From: Candidatus Dormiibacterota bacterium
GTDB lineage: Bacteria > Chloroflexota > Dormibacteria > Aeolococcales > Aeolococcaceae
Assembly (NCBI GenBank): GCA_003141695.1
Contig: PLNE01000155.1
Coordinates: forward strand, 58,954 to 101,294
Reading direction: 5' to 3'
Length of the DNA stretch: 42,341 nt
In this document: positions 1 to 8,385 of the stretch, one piece after another
How positions within the stretch are numbered: the first letter of the stretch is position 1
How the letters are laid out: every line of letters begins with the position of its first letter
Notes under the pieces: generated by a model
Databases searched by the model: none
Told to the model about the DNA's origin: nothing
The model's input: the letters and a program-made list of their open reading frames with translations, nothing else
Translations under genes and position numbers: made by a program

Positions 1-616
1 CGGGCATCATCGAGGGGTCGACGAAGACGCTCGAGATGAAGCCCATGAGGAAGATCGGAATGTTGATGATGACGTCGGCGGCCTGGGCGGAACCGGCAAG
101 GAGACCGACCAGGATGCCCAGCCAGCCGATGGCGACGCCGAAGAGCTCAAAGAGCAGGAAGGCCAAGATCGCGTTGGCCAGACCCTGGTCGGCCCGCCAC
201 CCCACCGCCAGACCGCAGACGATCATGACGACGAGGACGGGGACACCCAGGATGAGCGTGGAGAGCGAGCGGCCGATGATGATCGCCGAGCGCGCGATCG
301 GGAGGGTCCGGAACCGGTCGACGACGCCCTCGCTCATGTCGGTGGCCACGGCGACCGAGACGTTGGCCGCGCTGAAGAGCACCGACATGGCGAAGAGGCC
401 CGGCATCAGGTAGGAGCGGTAGTTGCCACCGGGCACGACGATCGAGCTGCCGAAGACGTAGCCGAAGAGCACCACGAAGATGACCGGGGTGAGCAGGCTG
501 CCGAAGATGACATCGGGCTGGCGCTTGCCCCGGATCAGGAACCGCCGGGTGGCCGTGTAGGCGTCGAGCACGCCCTGTTGGAGGCGGCGCTCCGCGGCGA
601 CCGCTGACTGGCTCAT
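1..616 (-). CDS. ABC-2 type exporter permease, DrrB-like (3' end outside window)
   Basis: Membrane subunit of a drug or lipid exporter that would pair with the ATPase encoded just upstream. The protein begins MSQSAVAAERRL and continues with the hydrophobic stretches of the ABC-2 permease family; a segment reading MPGLFAMSVLFSAANVSVA is typical of DrrB-like proteins. The C-terminal part lies beyond the window's left edge, so only about 205 residues are visible. The start codon overlaps the ATPase stop in an ATGA arrangement (613-616), indicating translational coupling. Substrate cannot be read from sequence. The family assignment is good; the specific export role (antibiotic, lipid) is inference. 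Confidence 0.85.
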   Translation of the reverse strand, partial: MSQSAVAAERRLQQGVLDAYTATRRFLIRGKRQPDVIFGSLLTPVIFVVLFGYVFGSSIVVPGGNYRSYLMPGLFAMSVLFSAANVSVAVATDMSEGVVDRFRTLPIARSAIIIGRSLSTLILGVPVLVVMIVCGLAVGWRADQGLANAILAFLLFELFGVAIGWLGILVGLLAGSAQAADVIINIPIFLMGFISSVFVDPSMMP

Positions 617-1626
617 GCAACGCCCTCCGCAGCCGCGTCCGGCCGGGTCGAACTCCGCGAGTGGTCGGTGACGGTGCTGAACACCTCGTCGAGGCTCGGA
701 TACTCCAGGCCGACCTCGTGGACCGGCACCCCGAGGCGGCCGAGCTGCGCCACCACCTCGCCAAGGCTCGCCAGGCCGTCGGGTGCGGGCGCGCTCACCG
801 ACCTCCCGCTCACCTCGGCCTTGGCCCCGAGCAATCGCCCGACCCGCTCCAGGGCGGCGGCATCCGCCTCGGGGAGCGTGACCCGGATGAACGGACGCCC
901 GATGGACGCCTTGAGCTGCTCCGGCGTCCCCTCCGCCACCACCAGGCCACGGTCGATGACGACGATGGTGTCGGCGAGCCGGTCGGCCTCGTCCAGGTAC
1001 TGGGTCGTCAGCAGCACCGTGGTGCCCGCCGAGACCAGGCTGCGGATGGACGTCCACATCTCGGCGCGACCGACCGGGTCCAGACCGGTCGTGGGCTCGT
1101 CCAGGAAGAGCACCTCCGGCCTATGGATCAGGCTGGCGGCGAGGTCGAGACGGCGCCGCATCCCTCCGGAGTAGCGCTTGACCAGCTGCTTGCCCGCGGC
1201 GACGAGGTCGAACTGCTCGAGCAGCTCCCTTGCGCGCCAGCGCGACGTGGCCGCCCCGAGGTGACAGAAGCGCCCGATGGTCTCCAGGTTCTCCGCCCCG
1301 GTCAGCAGCTCGTCCATGGTCGCCGTCTGGCCGGTCACGCCGATCCTGGTCCGCACCAGGGCCGCCTGGCTGCCGACGTCGAAGCCCGCCACCTGGGCGC
1401 GCCCACTGTCGGCGGGGAGCAGGGTCGTGAGGATGCGGACGGTGGTCGTCTTCCCGGCGCCGTTACGCCCCAGCAGGGCGCAGACGCTGCCCGCCGCCAC
1501 GTCCAAGCTGACGTCCACCAGGGCCTTGGTGGAGCCGAAGGAGCGGGCGAGATGGTGGGCGGAGATGGTGGGAACGGTCACACCCGCGAGGGTACCGGGT
1601 CGGGGGACGGGGACGGTGTGGGCCAT
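613..1626 (-). CDS. DrrA-like ABC transporter ATP-binding protein
   Basis: Cytosolic ATPase driving the ABC-2 permease encoded downstream. Counting from the ATG at 1626 (337 aa), Walker A is GRNGAGKT at about 53-60, the signature SGGMRRRLDLA follows at about 153, and Walker B VLFLDEPTTGLD at about 172. The ~100-residue C-terminal extension after the nucleotide-binding domain is usual for DrrA/CcmA-type ATPases. A GTG at 1581 just ahead of TVPTISAHHL is an alternative start, since family proteins often begin near there. If the ATG at 1626 is used, it shares the palindrome CATG (1624-1627) with the divergent oxidoreductase start. Confidence 0.88.
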   Translation of the reverse strand: MAHTVPVPRPGTLAGVTVPTISAHHLARSFGSTKALVDVSLDVAAGSVCALLGRNGAGKTTTVRILTTLLPADSGRAQVAGFDVGSQAALVRTRIGVTGQTATMDELLTGAENLETIGRFCHLGAATSRWRARELLEQFDLVAAGKQLVKRYSGGMRRRLDLAASLIHRPEVLFLDEPTTGLDPVGRAEMWTSIRSLVSAGTTVLLTTQYLDEADRLADTIVVIDRGLVVAEGTPEQLKASIGRPFIRVTLPEADAAALERVGRLLGAKAEVSGRSVSAPAPDGLASLGEVVAQLGRLGVPVHEVGLEYPSLDEVFSTVTDHSRSSTRPDAAAEGVA

Positions 1627-2560
1627 GCGAAGCTTCTGCGTCGTGCGGATCGGAGTGATGATCCTCCCGACGGAGAGCTGGGTAGAGCAGGGCCAGACCT
1701 GGCGACGCGCCGAAGCTCTCGGATTCGACCATGCCTGGACCTTCGACCACCTGGCGTGGCGGTCACTCCGGGATGCGCCCTGGTTCGGGGCTGTGCCCAC
1801 GCTGGCGGCGGCCGCCGCTGTCACCTCGAAGATCCGCCTCGGCACCCTGGTCGCATCGCCCAACTTCCGCCACCCGGTGCCCTTCGCCCGAGAGCTGATG
1901 ACGCTCGACCACATCTCCGGTGGCAGGTTCACCCTCGGAATCGGGGCGGGTGGGAGTGGTTTCGACGCCACCACCACACGCCGCGAGCCCTGGAGCCGCC
2001 GCGAGCGCGCTGATCGCTTCGAGGAGTTCGTGACCCTCCTGGATGAGCTGCTCACCGAGCCGGTCACGACCCATGACGGCCGCTTCTACCAGGCTTTCGG
2101 CGCCCACATGCACCCCGGCTGCCTGCAGCGCCCCCGCCTACCATTCGCCGTCGCGGCGGGAGGGCCCCGGGGCATGCGCCTGGCGGCGCGCTTCGGCACC
2201 ACCTGGGTGACCGAGGGCCCGCTCGAGCCGGACGGCAGCGCGCTCAGCGTCACAAGGGCCCTGCCCGGCCTCGCCGCCGAGCGGGAGCGCATCGACGCCG
2301 CCTGCGCCGAGGTGGGCCGCGATCCCGCGACCCTGGGGCGACTCCTCTTCGTCGGGATGCGGATCTCCGGGGTCACGGCTTCGCCGGAGGCTTTCCGGGA
2401 CGCAGTCGGCCGCTTCGACGAACTCGGCGTCACCGACATCGTCGTCCCCTGGCCGCGGCGGGCTGCCCCCTTCGCCGGAGATCTCGGCACCCTCGAGGTA
2501 ATCGCTGCCGAGGCTCGGCCACGAGGAGGTGGGAGGGAGCGGAAGGCGGAATCCCCCTGA
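1625..2560 (+). CDS. LLM-class (luciferase-like) F420-dependent oxidoreductase
   Basis: Luciferase-like monooxygenase family protein, probably using F420 or FMN for a hydride-transfer reaction on an unknown substrate. From ATG 1625 it is 311 aa. The N-terminus has the family's first strand (RIGVMILP), then WRRAEALGFDHAWTFDHL, and later RIRLGTLV and GGRFTLGIGAG-type segments that form the TIM-barrel cofactor site. A GTG at 1643, directly ahead of RIGVMILP, is an equally good start and would remove the overlap with the divergent ATPase gene. No close downstream partner on this strand. Confidence 0.85.
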   Translation: MRSFCVVRIGVMILPTESWVEQGQTWRRAEALGFDHAWTFDHLAWRSLRDAPWFGAVPTLAAAAAVTSKIRLGTLVASPNFRHPVPFARELMTLDHISGGRFTLGIGAGGSGFDATTTRREPWSRRERADRFEEFVTLLDELLTEPVTTHDGRFYQAFGAHMHPGCLQRPRLPFAVAAGGPRGMRLAARFGTTWVTEGPLEPDGSALSVTRALPGLAAERERIDAACAEVGRDPATLGRLLFVGMRISGVTASPEAFRDAVGRFDELGVTDIVVPWPRRAAPFAGDLGTLEVIAAEARPRGGGRERKAESP

Positions 2561-2660
2561 ACGGGGCCGGCCATGGCAGTGGGAGGCCTGCCGGAAGCGC
2601 ACGACTTCGATTCCCCTCCCCCGCCAGGGGCGTTTCAGCCGCGGCGGAGGCGCCGTCCCA

Positions 2661-4265
2661 TCACTGCCAGCCGCCAACGTTCCAGCCGAGCACGTACATG
2701 GCCGGAGAGCTGGGGGCGCTCGTCCAGCCGCCGTGGGTGCCGGCCACCTCGTAGTAGTAGGCACTGGGGGCGATGGCGATCGCGTACGGGGAAGGGCCTC
2801 CGCTCCCCGTGCCGGGGGTGCCCACCACCGTGTTGCTGCTGGTGGAGATCACGCTCACCGTGGAGTCGTAGTAGTTGGCCACATACACGGCCGCGCCGTT
2901 GGGAGTCGCCGCCATGCCGATGGGGTCTCCTGTCTGGCCGACCGCCGGGGTCGCGGCCGCGAGAGTGTCTGTGCTCACGTTGATCAGGTCCACCTTGTTG
3001 TTGTCGTAGTCGTTGACAAAGAGCTGACAACCGTTGGGTGTCAGGGCCAGAGCATTGGGCGCCGCGGGGCCGAGAACGCCACCGGGGGGCAGCGCGAAGG
3101 TCGTTGCCACCGCATCGTTGCTGGTGGTGATGTCTTCCACCGACCCACCCCCAAAGCTGGCCACGTAGAGCTTGCCACCGTCCGGGGTCACCGCCAGGAT
3201 GTTGGGATCGCCGCCGCCGGCGACGTAGCCGTCGGCAAAGCTGGGCACCGCGATCGTCGTGCTCACGGTGTCGCTCGAGGTGGTGATGTCGTCGATCTGG
3301 CTGTTGCCCTGGTCCGCCACGTAGACGTGACTGGAGTTAGGGGTCACTGCCAGGGCGATCGGGGTTCCCGTGCTGCCTCCGACGCCGATGTTGATGACAC
3401 CATCGGTCGAAGTGCTGATGGCGCTGACCTGGTGCGACCCGTAGTCGGCGACAAACACCTGGGCACCGTTGGGGGTCACCACCATTGCGGTCGGATCGCC
3501 CTGGGTGCCCACGCTGATGGCGGTCCCCAGGGTGGAGGTGGCGAGGCTCAGGGGATAGACGAGGGCGTTGGCCGCATCCACGATCCACGCGGTGGTCCCC
3601 CTGGGGCTCACCGCCACCGCGGTCGGTTTCGACTGCGTGCCACCGACAGTGGGGATGCTCACCGTGCTGATGACCGTCCCCGTGGCGGTGGAGACGATCT
3701 GCACCTGGTGCGCGGCTCCCTCGGCGACGATGAGCTTGGTGCCGTCCGGCGTGACCTGCAGCGCATTGGGCTCATCCCCGACGGCTCCGGTCAGGGTGAC
3801 CGTTGCCGCGCCGTAGGTGGACGAATTGATGCTCTGGGCTGATTTGGCCCCGCTGCCCGCGGAGACATAGACGAGCGGCGTGGTGGCACCGGACGGGCTG
3901 GTGTCGGTGTACTGCGTGGCCGGCGGGTTGCCGCTCACGGTGCCCGCCGAGCTGTACGGGCCGGACGAACTGGCGGAACGGAGAACGTCGTAGCCGCCCA
4001 CCAGGTAGTCGCCACTCGCGTCGAGGGTCGACGAGCCGGTCCAGGTGCTGGTCACATTGGTCTGCCCCGCACCGCCGGAGCACCCGCCGTTGCTGAGCGC
4101 GAGGCCGCCCGGGGTCGGGAGGGTTCCCGTCTGGAAGCTCCCCGGTCCCGCCGTGGCCGAATCGGTGAACATCGCGAAGGCGCCCCCGAACTGTCCGAGC
4201 GCGAGGACCGCCACGCCCGCGGCCAGCAGCCAGGCTCTCCGCCGGTTCCCGACGAGAGGAATCAT
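2661..4265 (-). CDS. Secreted protein with SipW/TasA-type signal, Fn3-like module and YVTN beta-propeller
   Basis: 534-aa exported protein. It starts MIPLVGNRRRAWLL and has the SipW-dependent signal signature: a hydrophobic core followed by GGAFAMFTDSATAGPGSF. About residues 45-150 look like one Fn3/Ig-type module (GGYDVLRS near its centre). The rest is a run of about seven repeats of the YVTN type, each with a P(N/T)A(L/M)(A/V)VTP-D/N-G-xxxYVA core, forming a beta-propeller. The TasA-type signal together with the adjacent signal peptidase indicates processing by SipW. Its start overlaps the signal peptidase stop (ATGA, 4262-4265). Role at the surface or matrix is inferred; propellers of this kind usually bind proteins or carbohydrates. 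Confidence 0.85.
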   Translation of the reverse strand: MIPLVGNRRRAWLLAAGVAVLALGQFGGAFAMFTDSATAGPGSFQTGTLPTPGGLALSNGGCSGGAGQTNVTSTWTGSSTLDASGDYLVGGYDVLRSASSSGPYSSAGTVSGNPPATQYTDTSPSGATTPLVYVSAGSGAKSAQSINSSTYGAATVTLTGAVGDEPNALQVTPDGTKLIVAEGAAHQVQIVSTATGTVISTVSIPTVGGTQSKPTAVAVSPRGTTAWIVDAANALVYPLSLATSTLGTAISVGTQGDPTAMVVTPNGAQVFVADYGSHQVSAISTSTDGVINIGVGGSTGTPIALAVTPNSSHVYVADQGNSQIDDITTSSDTVSTTIAVPSFADGYVAGGGDPNILAVTPDGGKLYVASFGGGSVEDITTSNDAVATTFALPPGGVLGPAAPNALALTPNGCQLFVNDYDNNKVDLINVSTDTLAAATPAVGQTGDPIGMAATPNGAAVYVANYYDSTVSVISTSSNTVVGTPGTGSGGPSPYAIAIAPSAYYYEVAGTHGGWTSAPSSPAMYVLGWNVGGWQ

Positions 4266-4873
4266 CTCGGCTCCGCGCGCCAGACGCGCCTCAGCACTTC
4301 CCAGACCACGATCCCGATGACGACGAGCAACGCCAGGAGGTGGATCCACGGGTAGGTGCCCCAGATGGCGACGTACCCCACAGAGGGGAGCACCCAGCTC
4401 ACCCTCCAGGCCGAGGTGCCCTCGAGAACGGCCCTCCACACATCGGGAGCGTTGTTGCCGTCACCCTGGGTGCGGATCTCCACCTTGTTGCCGTGTCGGG
4501 TCACCTGGATGACCCGGTGGACCACCACGATGTTCGGGTCCGCGGGGGGATGGAAGGCGAGCACCTGGCCGACGGAGACCTGGGAGTCCGGCTCTGACAC
4601 GGCGAGGATGACGTCCCCCGGCCCCAGCGTGGGTGCCATCGATCCGCTGAGCACCACGTCCAGCCGGCACCAGTTGAAGGCTGTGCCGATGATGGCGAGA
4701 GCGGCCAGGCCGACGCAGACGAGCAGGAGGGCGTCGGCGCCCACGCGTGCCCGCGACCTGAGGTACCGGGCACCCTTGGCGATCCGGGTGGTCGCGATCG
4801 AAACGACCCCGCCCGCAGGGCCATTCCCCGACGGTTCGGTCCCCTCCAGCGGCTCCTCGGCTTCGGCCTTCAT
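4262..4873 (-). CDS. sipW: Signal peptidase I, SipW (ER/archaeal) type
   Basis: Membrane signal peptidase that would cleave the TasA-like proteins encoded on both sides. The 203-aa product has an N-terminal transmembrane helix (about 47-66), the catalytic Ser in SGSMAPTL (S78), a His in VVHRV (H119) in place of the Lys of classical signal peptidases, and an acidic motif TQGDGNNAPD (about 136-145). Ser-His-Asp is the ER/archaeal-type catalytic set. A second transmembrane helix lies near the C-terminus (about 172-190). The ATG at 4873 was chosen because GGAAGG precedes it by a few bases. It lies between its two presumed substrates in one operon. Confidence 0.92.
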   Translation of the reverse strand: MKAEAEEPLEGTEPSGNGPAGGVVSIATTRIAKGARYLRSRARVGADALLLVCVGLAALAIIGTAFNWCRLDVVLSGSMAPTLGPGDVILAVSEPDSQVSVGQVLAFHPPADPNIVVVHRVIQVTRHGNKVEIRTQGDGNNAPDVWRAVLEGTSAWRVSWVLPSVGYVAIWGTYPWIHLLALLVVIGIVVWEVLRRVWRAEPR

Positions 4874-4946
4874 GACCTTCCAACCTCGAGAAACGCGTCG
4901 AGGGGAGCGGCACAACCGCTCCCCTCAGCGCTCGGCTCTGGCTCGG

Positions 4947-5642
4947 TTACTTGCTGGTCCCAACCCGCTGGGTGGCGGTGAACGTGTAGGTCAGCGTCGA
5001 GGTGCACCCTTCGAGGTTCTCGTTAGCCGAGGTGCCCTTCGGCGTGCCACTGCAGAGACCCGGAACCAGGGCGATGTCGCCGGGAGCGCCTGAGGGAAAG
5101 GTGAAGGTCATCACCACATAGTCCTGGCCGCCCGCCGTCAGCGAGTTGAGAGGGGTCAGGCTGGTCGCAGCGCCCTCCAGCGTCGCGACCGGGGTGGAGG
5201 CCAGCACGGTGGTCGGGGTGCCGCAAGTGTAGGTCGGAGGCGGTCCGGGGACCCGGGTCCAGGGCACCGAGCACGTCTGCACCTGCACCTGCAGGCCATT
5301 GGTCGGATCGGTGTCGAGCAGGGAGCTGGTGCTTGCCGAGATCCCCAGGGTGATGGTGGCGTCGTTGATGTTCGAGGTCAGTGAATTCAGGTCGACCTCG
5401 CGGGGGATGGTGTCCCCGGGTGCGATGGAGATCGCCGCGACGGTCGAGTCGTTGATCGGTCCGACCGCCAGGACGAGCTTGCCGGAGGTGATCGTCTGGG
5501 AACCGGCCGAGGCGGTGTCGGTGAATGTGGCGAAGACGCCGCCGAGCACGGCCCCGGTGCCCGCCACGACGACAGCCAGGGTGAGGACCACCCGCTTGAC
5601 GCTGGTGCGCCGGGGGTTTTCAGAGGTCTTGCCGTTTTCCAT
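4947..5642 (-). CDS. TasA/camelysin-like surface protein
   Basis: 231-aa exported protein of the TasA/CalY type, a family that forms fibres or surface layers in Bacillus. After a short cytosolic head comes a hydrophobic helix and the signature FATFTDTASAGSQTI (about 38-52), the expected SipW cleavage region. The mature part is rich in Ser, Thr and Gly with four scattered Cys, compatible with a beta-sandwich. AGGAG lies about 11 bases upstream of the ATG at 5642, which favours this start over an in-frame ATG at 5771. It is the first gene of the tasA-sipW-propeller operon; 73 bp separate it from sipW. Fibre formation here is inference. Confidence 0.85.
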   Translation of the reverse strand: MENGKTSENPRRTSVKRVVLTLAVVVAGTGAVLGGVFATFTDTASAGSQTITSGKLVLAVGPINDSTVAAISIAPGDTIPREVDLNSLTSNINDATITLGISASTSSLLDTDPTNGLQVQVQTCSVPWTRVPGPPPTYTCGTPTTVLASTPVATLEGAATSLTPLNSLTAGGQDYVVMTFTFPSGAPGDIALVPGLCSGTPKGTSANENLEGCTSTLTYTFTATQRVGTSK

Positions 5643-5949
5643 GATCCTGTTCTCCTGGAGATCGCGGGCGGCGAGCCGCTCTGTTTCTCCCTGATCCGAG
5701 CTGGCGAGGGGTGAGAAGGCACCTGCACCTCGATGGGGCAGGTTGGTCACCAGAAGATGGTGCATCTGCATCAGAGCGTCCTATCGCGCCGTTAGAAGCC
5801 CGCGTCCTCCACGTCACGTGGCGATCACCTGGGTCACGGCAGGCACGAATCCGTGAACTCGATGTCAGATGAGGGCCTGTCCGATTGCCGGTCCGCACCT
5901 GGGCTCCGCGTCTGGACCTGGCCTCGGCTATGCGGACGCGCCCGCTCAT

Positions 5950-6303
5950 CTTCGATTGCTGGGCGTTCTGCATGGGGAGGCGCGGGCTCGCCGAGGTCGT
6001 GGCGGAATCTCGGCAACCACCCGCCTGGCCGAGGAGATCGCGGCCAGGGCGCCACGGGTGCAGTCCAGGTCGATCGGGCGAGCCCTCAGGTTGGCGATCA
6101 CCCCGCAGTCGAACATCTCCGCGACCACCTCCCGGCTCTGCTCGGGCGGCCGGAGCGATCGTCGGGGCCGAGGCGCTCGGTGCCCACGATCCACCAGTCG
6201 AAGAGCCTGCCCCCGCCATCACCAAGTGGTTGTCAGGCCCGTCGTGGGGGCCCGCGATGAAACCGTCCAGGGACATCGAGAGCCCGACCACCACCTTGCC
6301 CAT
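5950..6303 (-). pseudogene. Decayed dihydrofolate-reductase-like (RibD C-terminal domain) gene
   Basis: The first ~30 codons from ATG 6303 read MGKVVVGLSMSLDGFIAG, the strand-1 motif of DHFR/RibD-domain proteins. Reading then leaves frame near 6230: the expected continuation LFDWWIVGTERLGPDD and then PPEQSREVVAEMFD appear in other minus-strand frames, so at least two frameshifts and one deletion are present. The C-terminal half is not recognisable. The 5643-6428 interval has no other supportable gene; its left part holds only presumed promoter sequence for the tasA operon. Confidence 0.65.
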
Positions 6304-6428
6304 CGCCGCCTCCCGTCCCGTCGCCGGTGTCCGAGCTTCCTCGTGCCCCGTTGGGTGGGGGCGCCCCCCTGAGCTACCGTGGCTCCGTCCGGGCGGGCGT
6401 CCCGCCGCGGGCAGGGAGAGATCGACCG

Positions 6429-8369
6429 ATGATGCGTCCTGGCGGTGGCGGCGGTGGGGGCATGGGCGGCGGGATGGGCCGCGGCGGTCCCATGCGGTCG
6501 CTCATCCGGGACCCCTCGGTGGTGGGTACCAAGGTGCCCAAGGGCACGTTCCGCAGGATCCTGCGCTGCCTCGCGCCCTATCGGGGGCTCCTCGCCCTCT
6601 TCTTTGGGCTGACCATCGTCGACTCCTCCATCGGCGTCGCGAACCCGCTCATCTACCGCGCCATCATCGACAACGGCATCCTGGGCCACAGCGCCCACCT
6701 CATCGTGACGCTGGCGCTCGTCATCGCCGGCCTCGCCATCCTCGACGCGGCGCTGTCGATCAGCGAGCAGCTCTGCTCGGCGCGTGTCGCCCAGGGGCTC
6801 ATCTACGACCTCCGGACCAGGGTGTACTCGCACATCCAGCGGATGCCGATCGCCTTCTTTACCCGCACGCAGACGGGGGCGCTCATCTCACGGCTCAACA
6901 ACGACGTGCTCGGCGCCCAGCAGGCGACCTCGGACATCCTCTCCTCGGTGGTCGGCAATGCCCTGAGCGTGGTGATGGTGCTGACGACCATGTTCATCCT
7001 GTCGTGGCAGATCACCCTGGTCGCGCTCGCCATCCTGCCGCTGTTCGCGCTCCCGGCGCGCTACATGGGACGCCGCCTGGGCGCGATCACCCGGGAGGGC
7101 TACGTGCTCGCCGCCGAGATGAACACCACCATGGCCGAGCGCTTCAACGTGAGCGGGGCGCTCCTCGTCAAGCTCTTCGGCAGGCCCGGCGAGGAGGACG
7201 CCGTCTTCTCGGCCCGCGCCGGGCGGGTCCGGGACATCGCCGTCGTCCAGGCGCTCTACGCCCGCGTGTTCTTCGTGGCCCTCACCTTCACCGCCGCGCT
7301 CGCCACCGCCCTGGTGTACGGGTGGGGCGGGCTGCTCTCCCTGCACGGCACGCTCCAGGTGGGCACCCTGGTCGCCATGACCGCCTACCTCAACCGCCTC
7401 TACGGCCCGCTCACCCAGCTCTCCAACGCCAACGTCGACGTGATGACCGCGCTGGTCTCCTTTGACCGGGTCTTCGAGGTGCTCGACCTGCCGTCGATGA
7501 TCACCGAGCGCGCCGACGCCGTCGCGCTGAGACGGGGCCCGGCGACGATCGAATTCGACCACGTCGACTTCGCCTATCCCGACGCCAAGGATGTCTCGCT
7601 CGCGTCGCTCGAGTCCGTCGCCGTGCTCGAGAACCCGCCCTCCACGCAGGTGCTCTTCGACGTCACCTTCCGCGCCGAACCGGGGCAGCTGGTCGCCCTG
7701 GTCGGGCCTTCCGGGGCGGGTAAGACGACCATCACCCACCTCGTCGCCCGCCTCTACGACGCGCTCGGCGGCGCGGTGCGGATCAACGGTCTCGACGTGC
7801 GCGAGGTCACCCTCGACTCGCTGCACGCGGGCATCGGCCTGGTCACGCAGGACGCGCACATGTTCCACGACACCATCCGGGCCAACCTCAGCTACGCCAA
7901 GCCGGGTGCGACCGAGGCCGAGCTGCTGGCGGCGCTCGCCGACGCGCAGATCCTCCCCCTGGTCGAGAGCCTGCCCGGGGGGTTGGACACCCTCGTCGGC
8001 GACCGGGGGTACCGGCTCTCCGGCGGTGAGAAGCAGCGGATGGCGATCGCCCGGCTGCTCCTCAAGGCTCCCGACGTGATGGTGCTCGACGAGGCCACCG
8101 CGCACCTCGATTCGGAGTCCGAGGCGGCGGTCCAGGCGGCGCTCAAGGTGGCCCTCGCCGGCCGCACGTCGCTGGTGATCGCCCACCGGCTGTCCACGGT
8201 CCGCGACGCCCACCTGATCCTCGTCGTCGACGGCGGCCGCATCGTCGAGCAGGGGACGCACGACGACCTGCTCGAGCGCGGGGGCCTCTACGCCCAGCTG
8301 TACCAGACCCAGTTCCGCCACCAGGCGGACGGTCCGGAGCCCGGCGATGGGATGGACAGCCCCGGGTGA
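6429..8369 (+). CDS. ABC exporter, fused membrane and ATP-binding domains
   Basis: 646-aa homodimer-type ABC exporter (MsbA/BmrA-like). A Met/Gly-rich head (MMRPGGGGGGGMGGG) precedes a six-helix ABC_membrane domain (about 40-330). The nucleotide-binding domain carries Walker A GPSGAGKT (about 426), the signature LSGGEKQR (about 530), Walker B VMVLDEATAHLD and the H-loop in IAHRLSTV. The GGGAGAG at 6414 upstream of ATG 6429 sets the start; an in-frame upstream ATG at 6327 is rejected because it has no such site. Substrate unknown. It converges on the BNR-repeat gene with only 16 bp between stops. Confidence 0.93.
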   Translation: MMRPGGGGGGGMGGGMGRGGPMRSLIRDPSVVGTKVPKGTFRRILRCLAPYRGLLALFFGLTIVDSSIGVANPLIYRAIIDNGILGHSAHLIVTLALVIAGLAILDAALSISEQLCSARVAQGLIYDLRTRVYSHIQRMPIAFFTRTQTGALISRLNNDVLGAQQATSDILSSVVGNALSVVMVLTTMFILSWQITLVALAILPLFALPARYMGRRLGAITREGYVLAAEMNTTMAERFNVSGALLVKLFGRPGEEDAVFSARAGRVRDIAVVQALYARVFFVALTFTAALATALVYGWGGLLSLHGTLQVGTLVAMTAYLNRLYGPLTQLSNANVDVMTALVSFDRVFEVLDLPSMITERADAVALRRGPATIEFDHVDFAYPDAKDVSLASLESVAVLENPPSTQVLFDVTFRAEPGQLVALVGPSGAGKTTITHLVARLYDALGGAVRINGLDVREVTLDSLHAGIGLVTQDAHMFHDTIRANLSYAKPGATEAELLAALADAQILPLVESLPGGLDTLVGDRGYRLSGGEKQRMAIARLLLKAPDVMVLDEATAHLDSESEAAVQAALKVALAGRTSLVIAHRLSTVRDAHLILVVDGGRIVEQGTHDDLLERGGLYAQLYQTQFRHQADGPEPGDGMDSPG

Positions 8370-8385
8370 GAGTCGGACGGGCGGG

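Noticed and set aside
661-2013. Long plus-strand open frame opposite the ATPase
   Set aside because: It mirrors the minus-strand ATPase, has His/Arg/Gly-rich composition with no motif; long shadow frames are usual at this GC content. The same applies to 2529-3842, 9787-10488, 19437-20615, 23740-25800, 28278-29762, 30981-32402 (+) and 6888-8321 (-).
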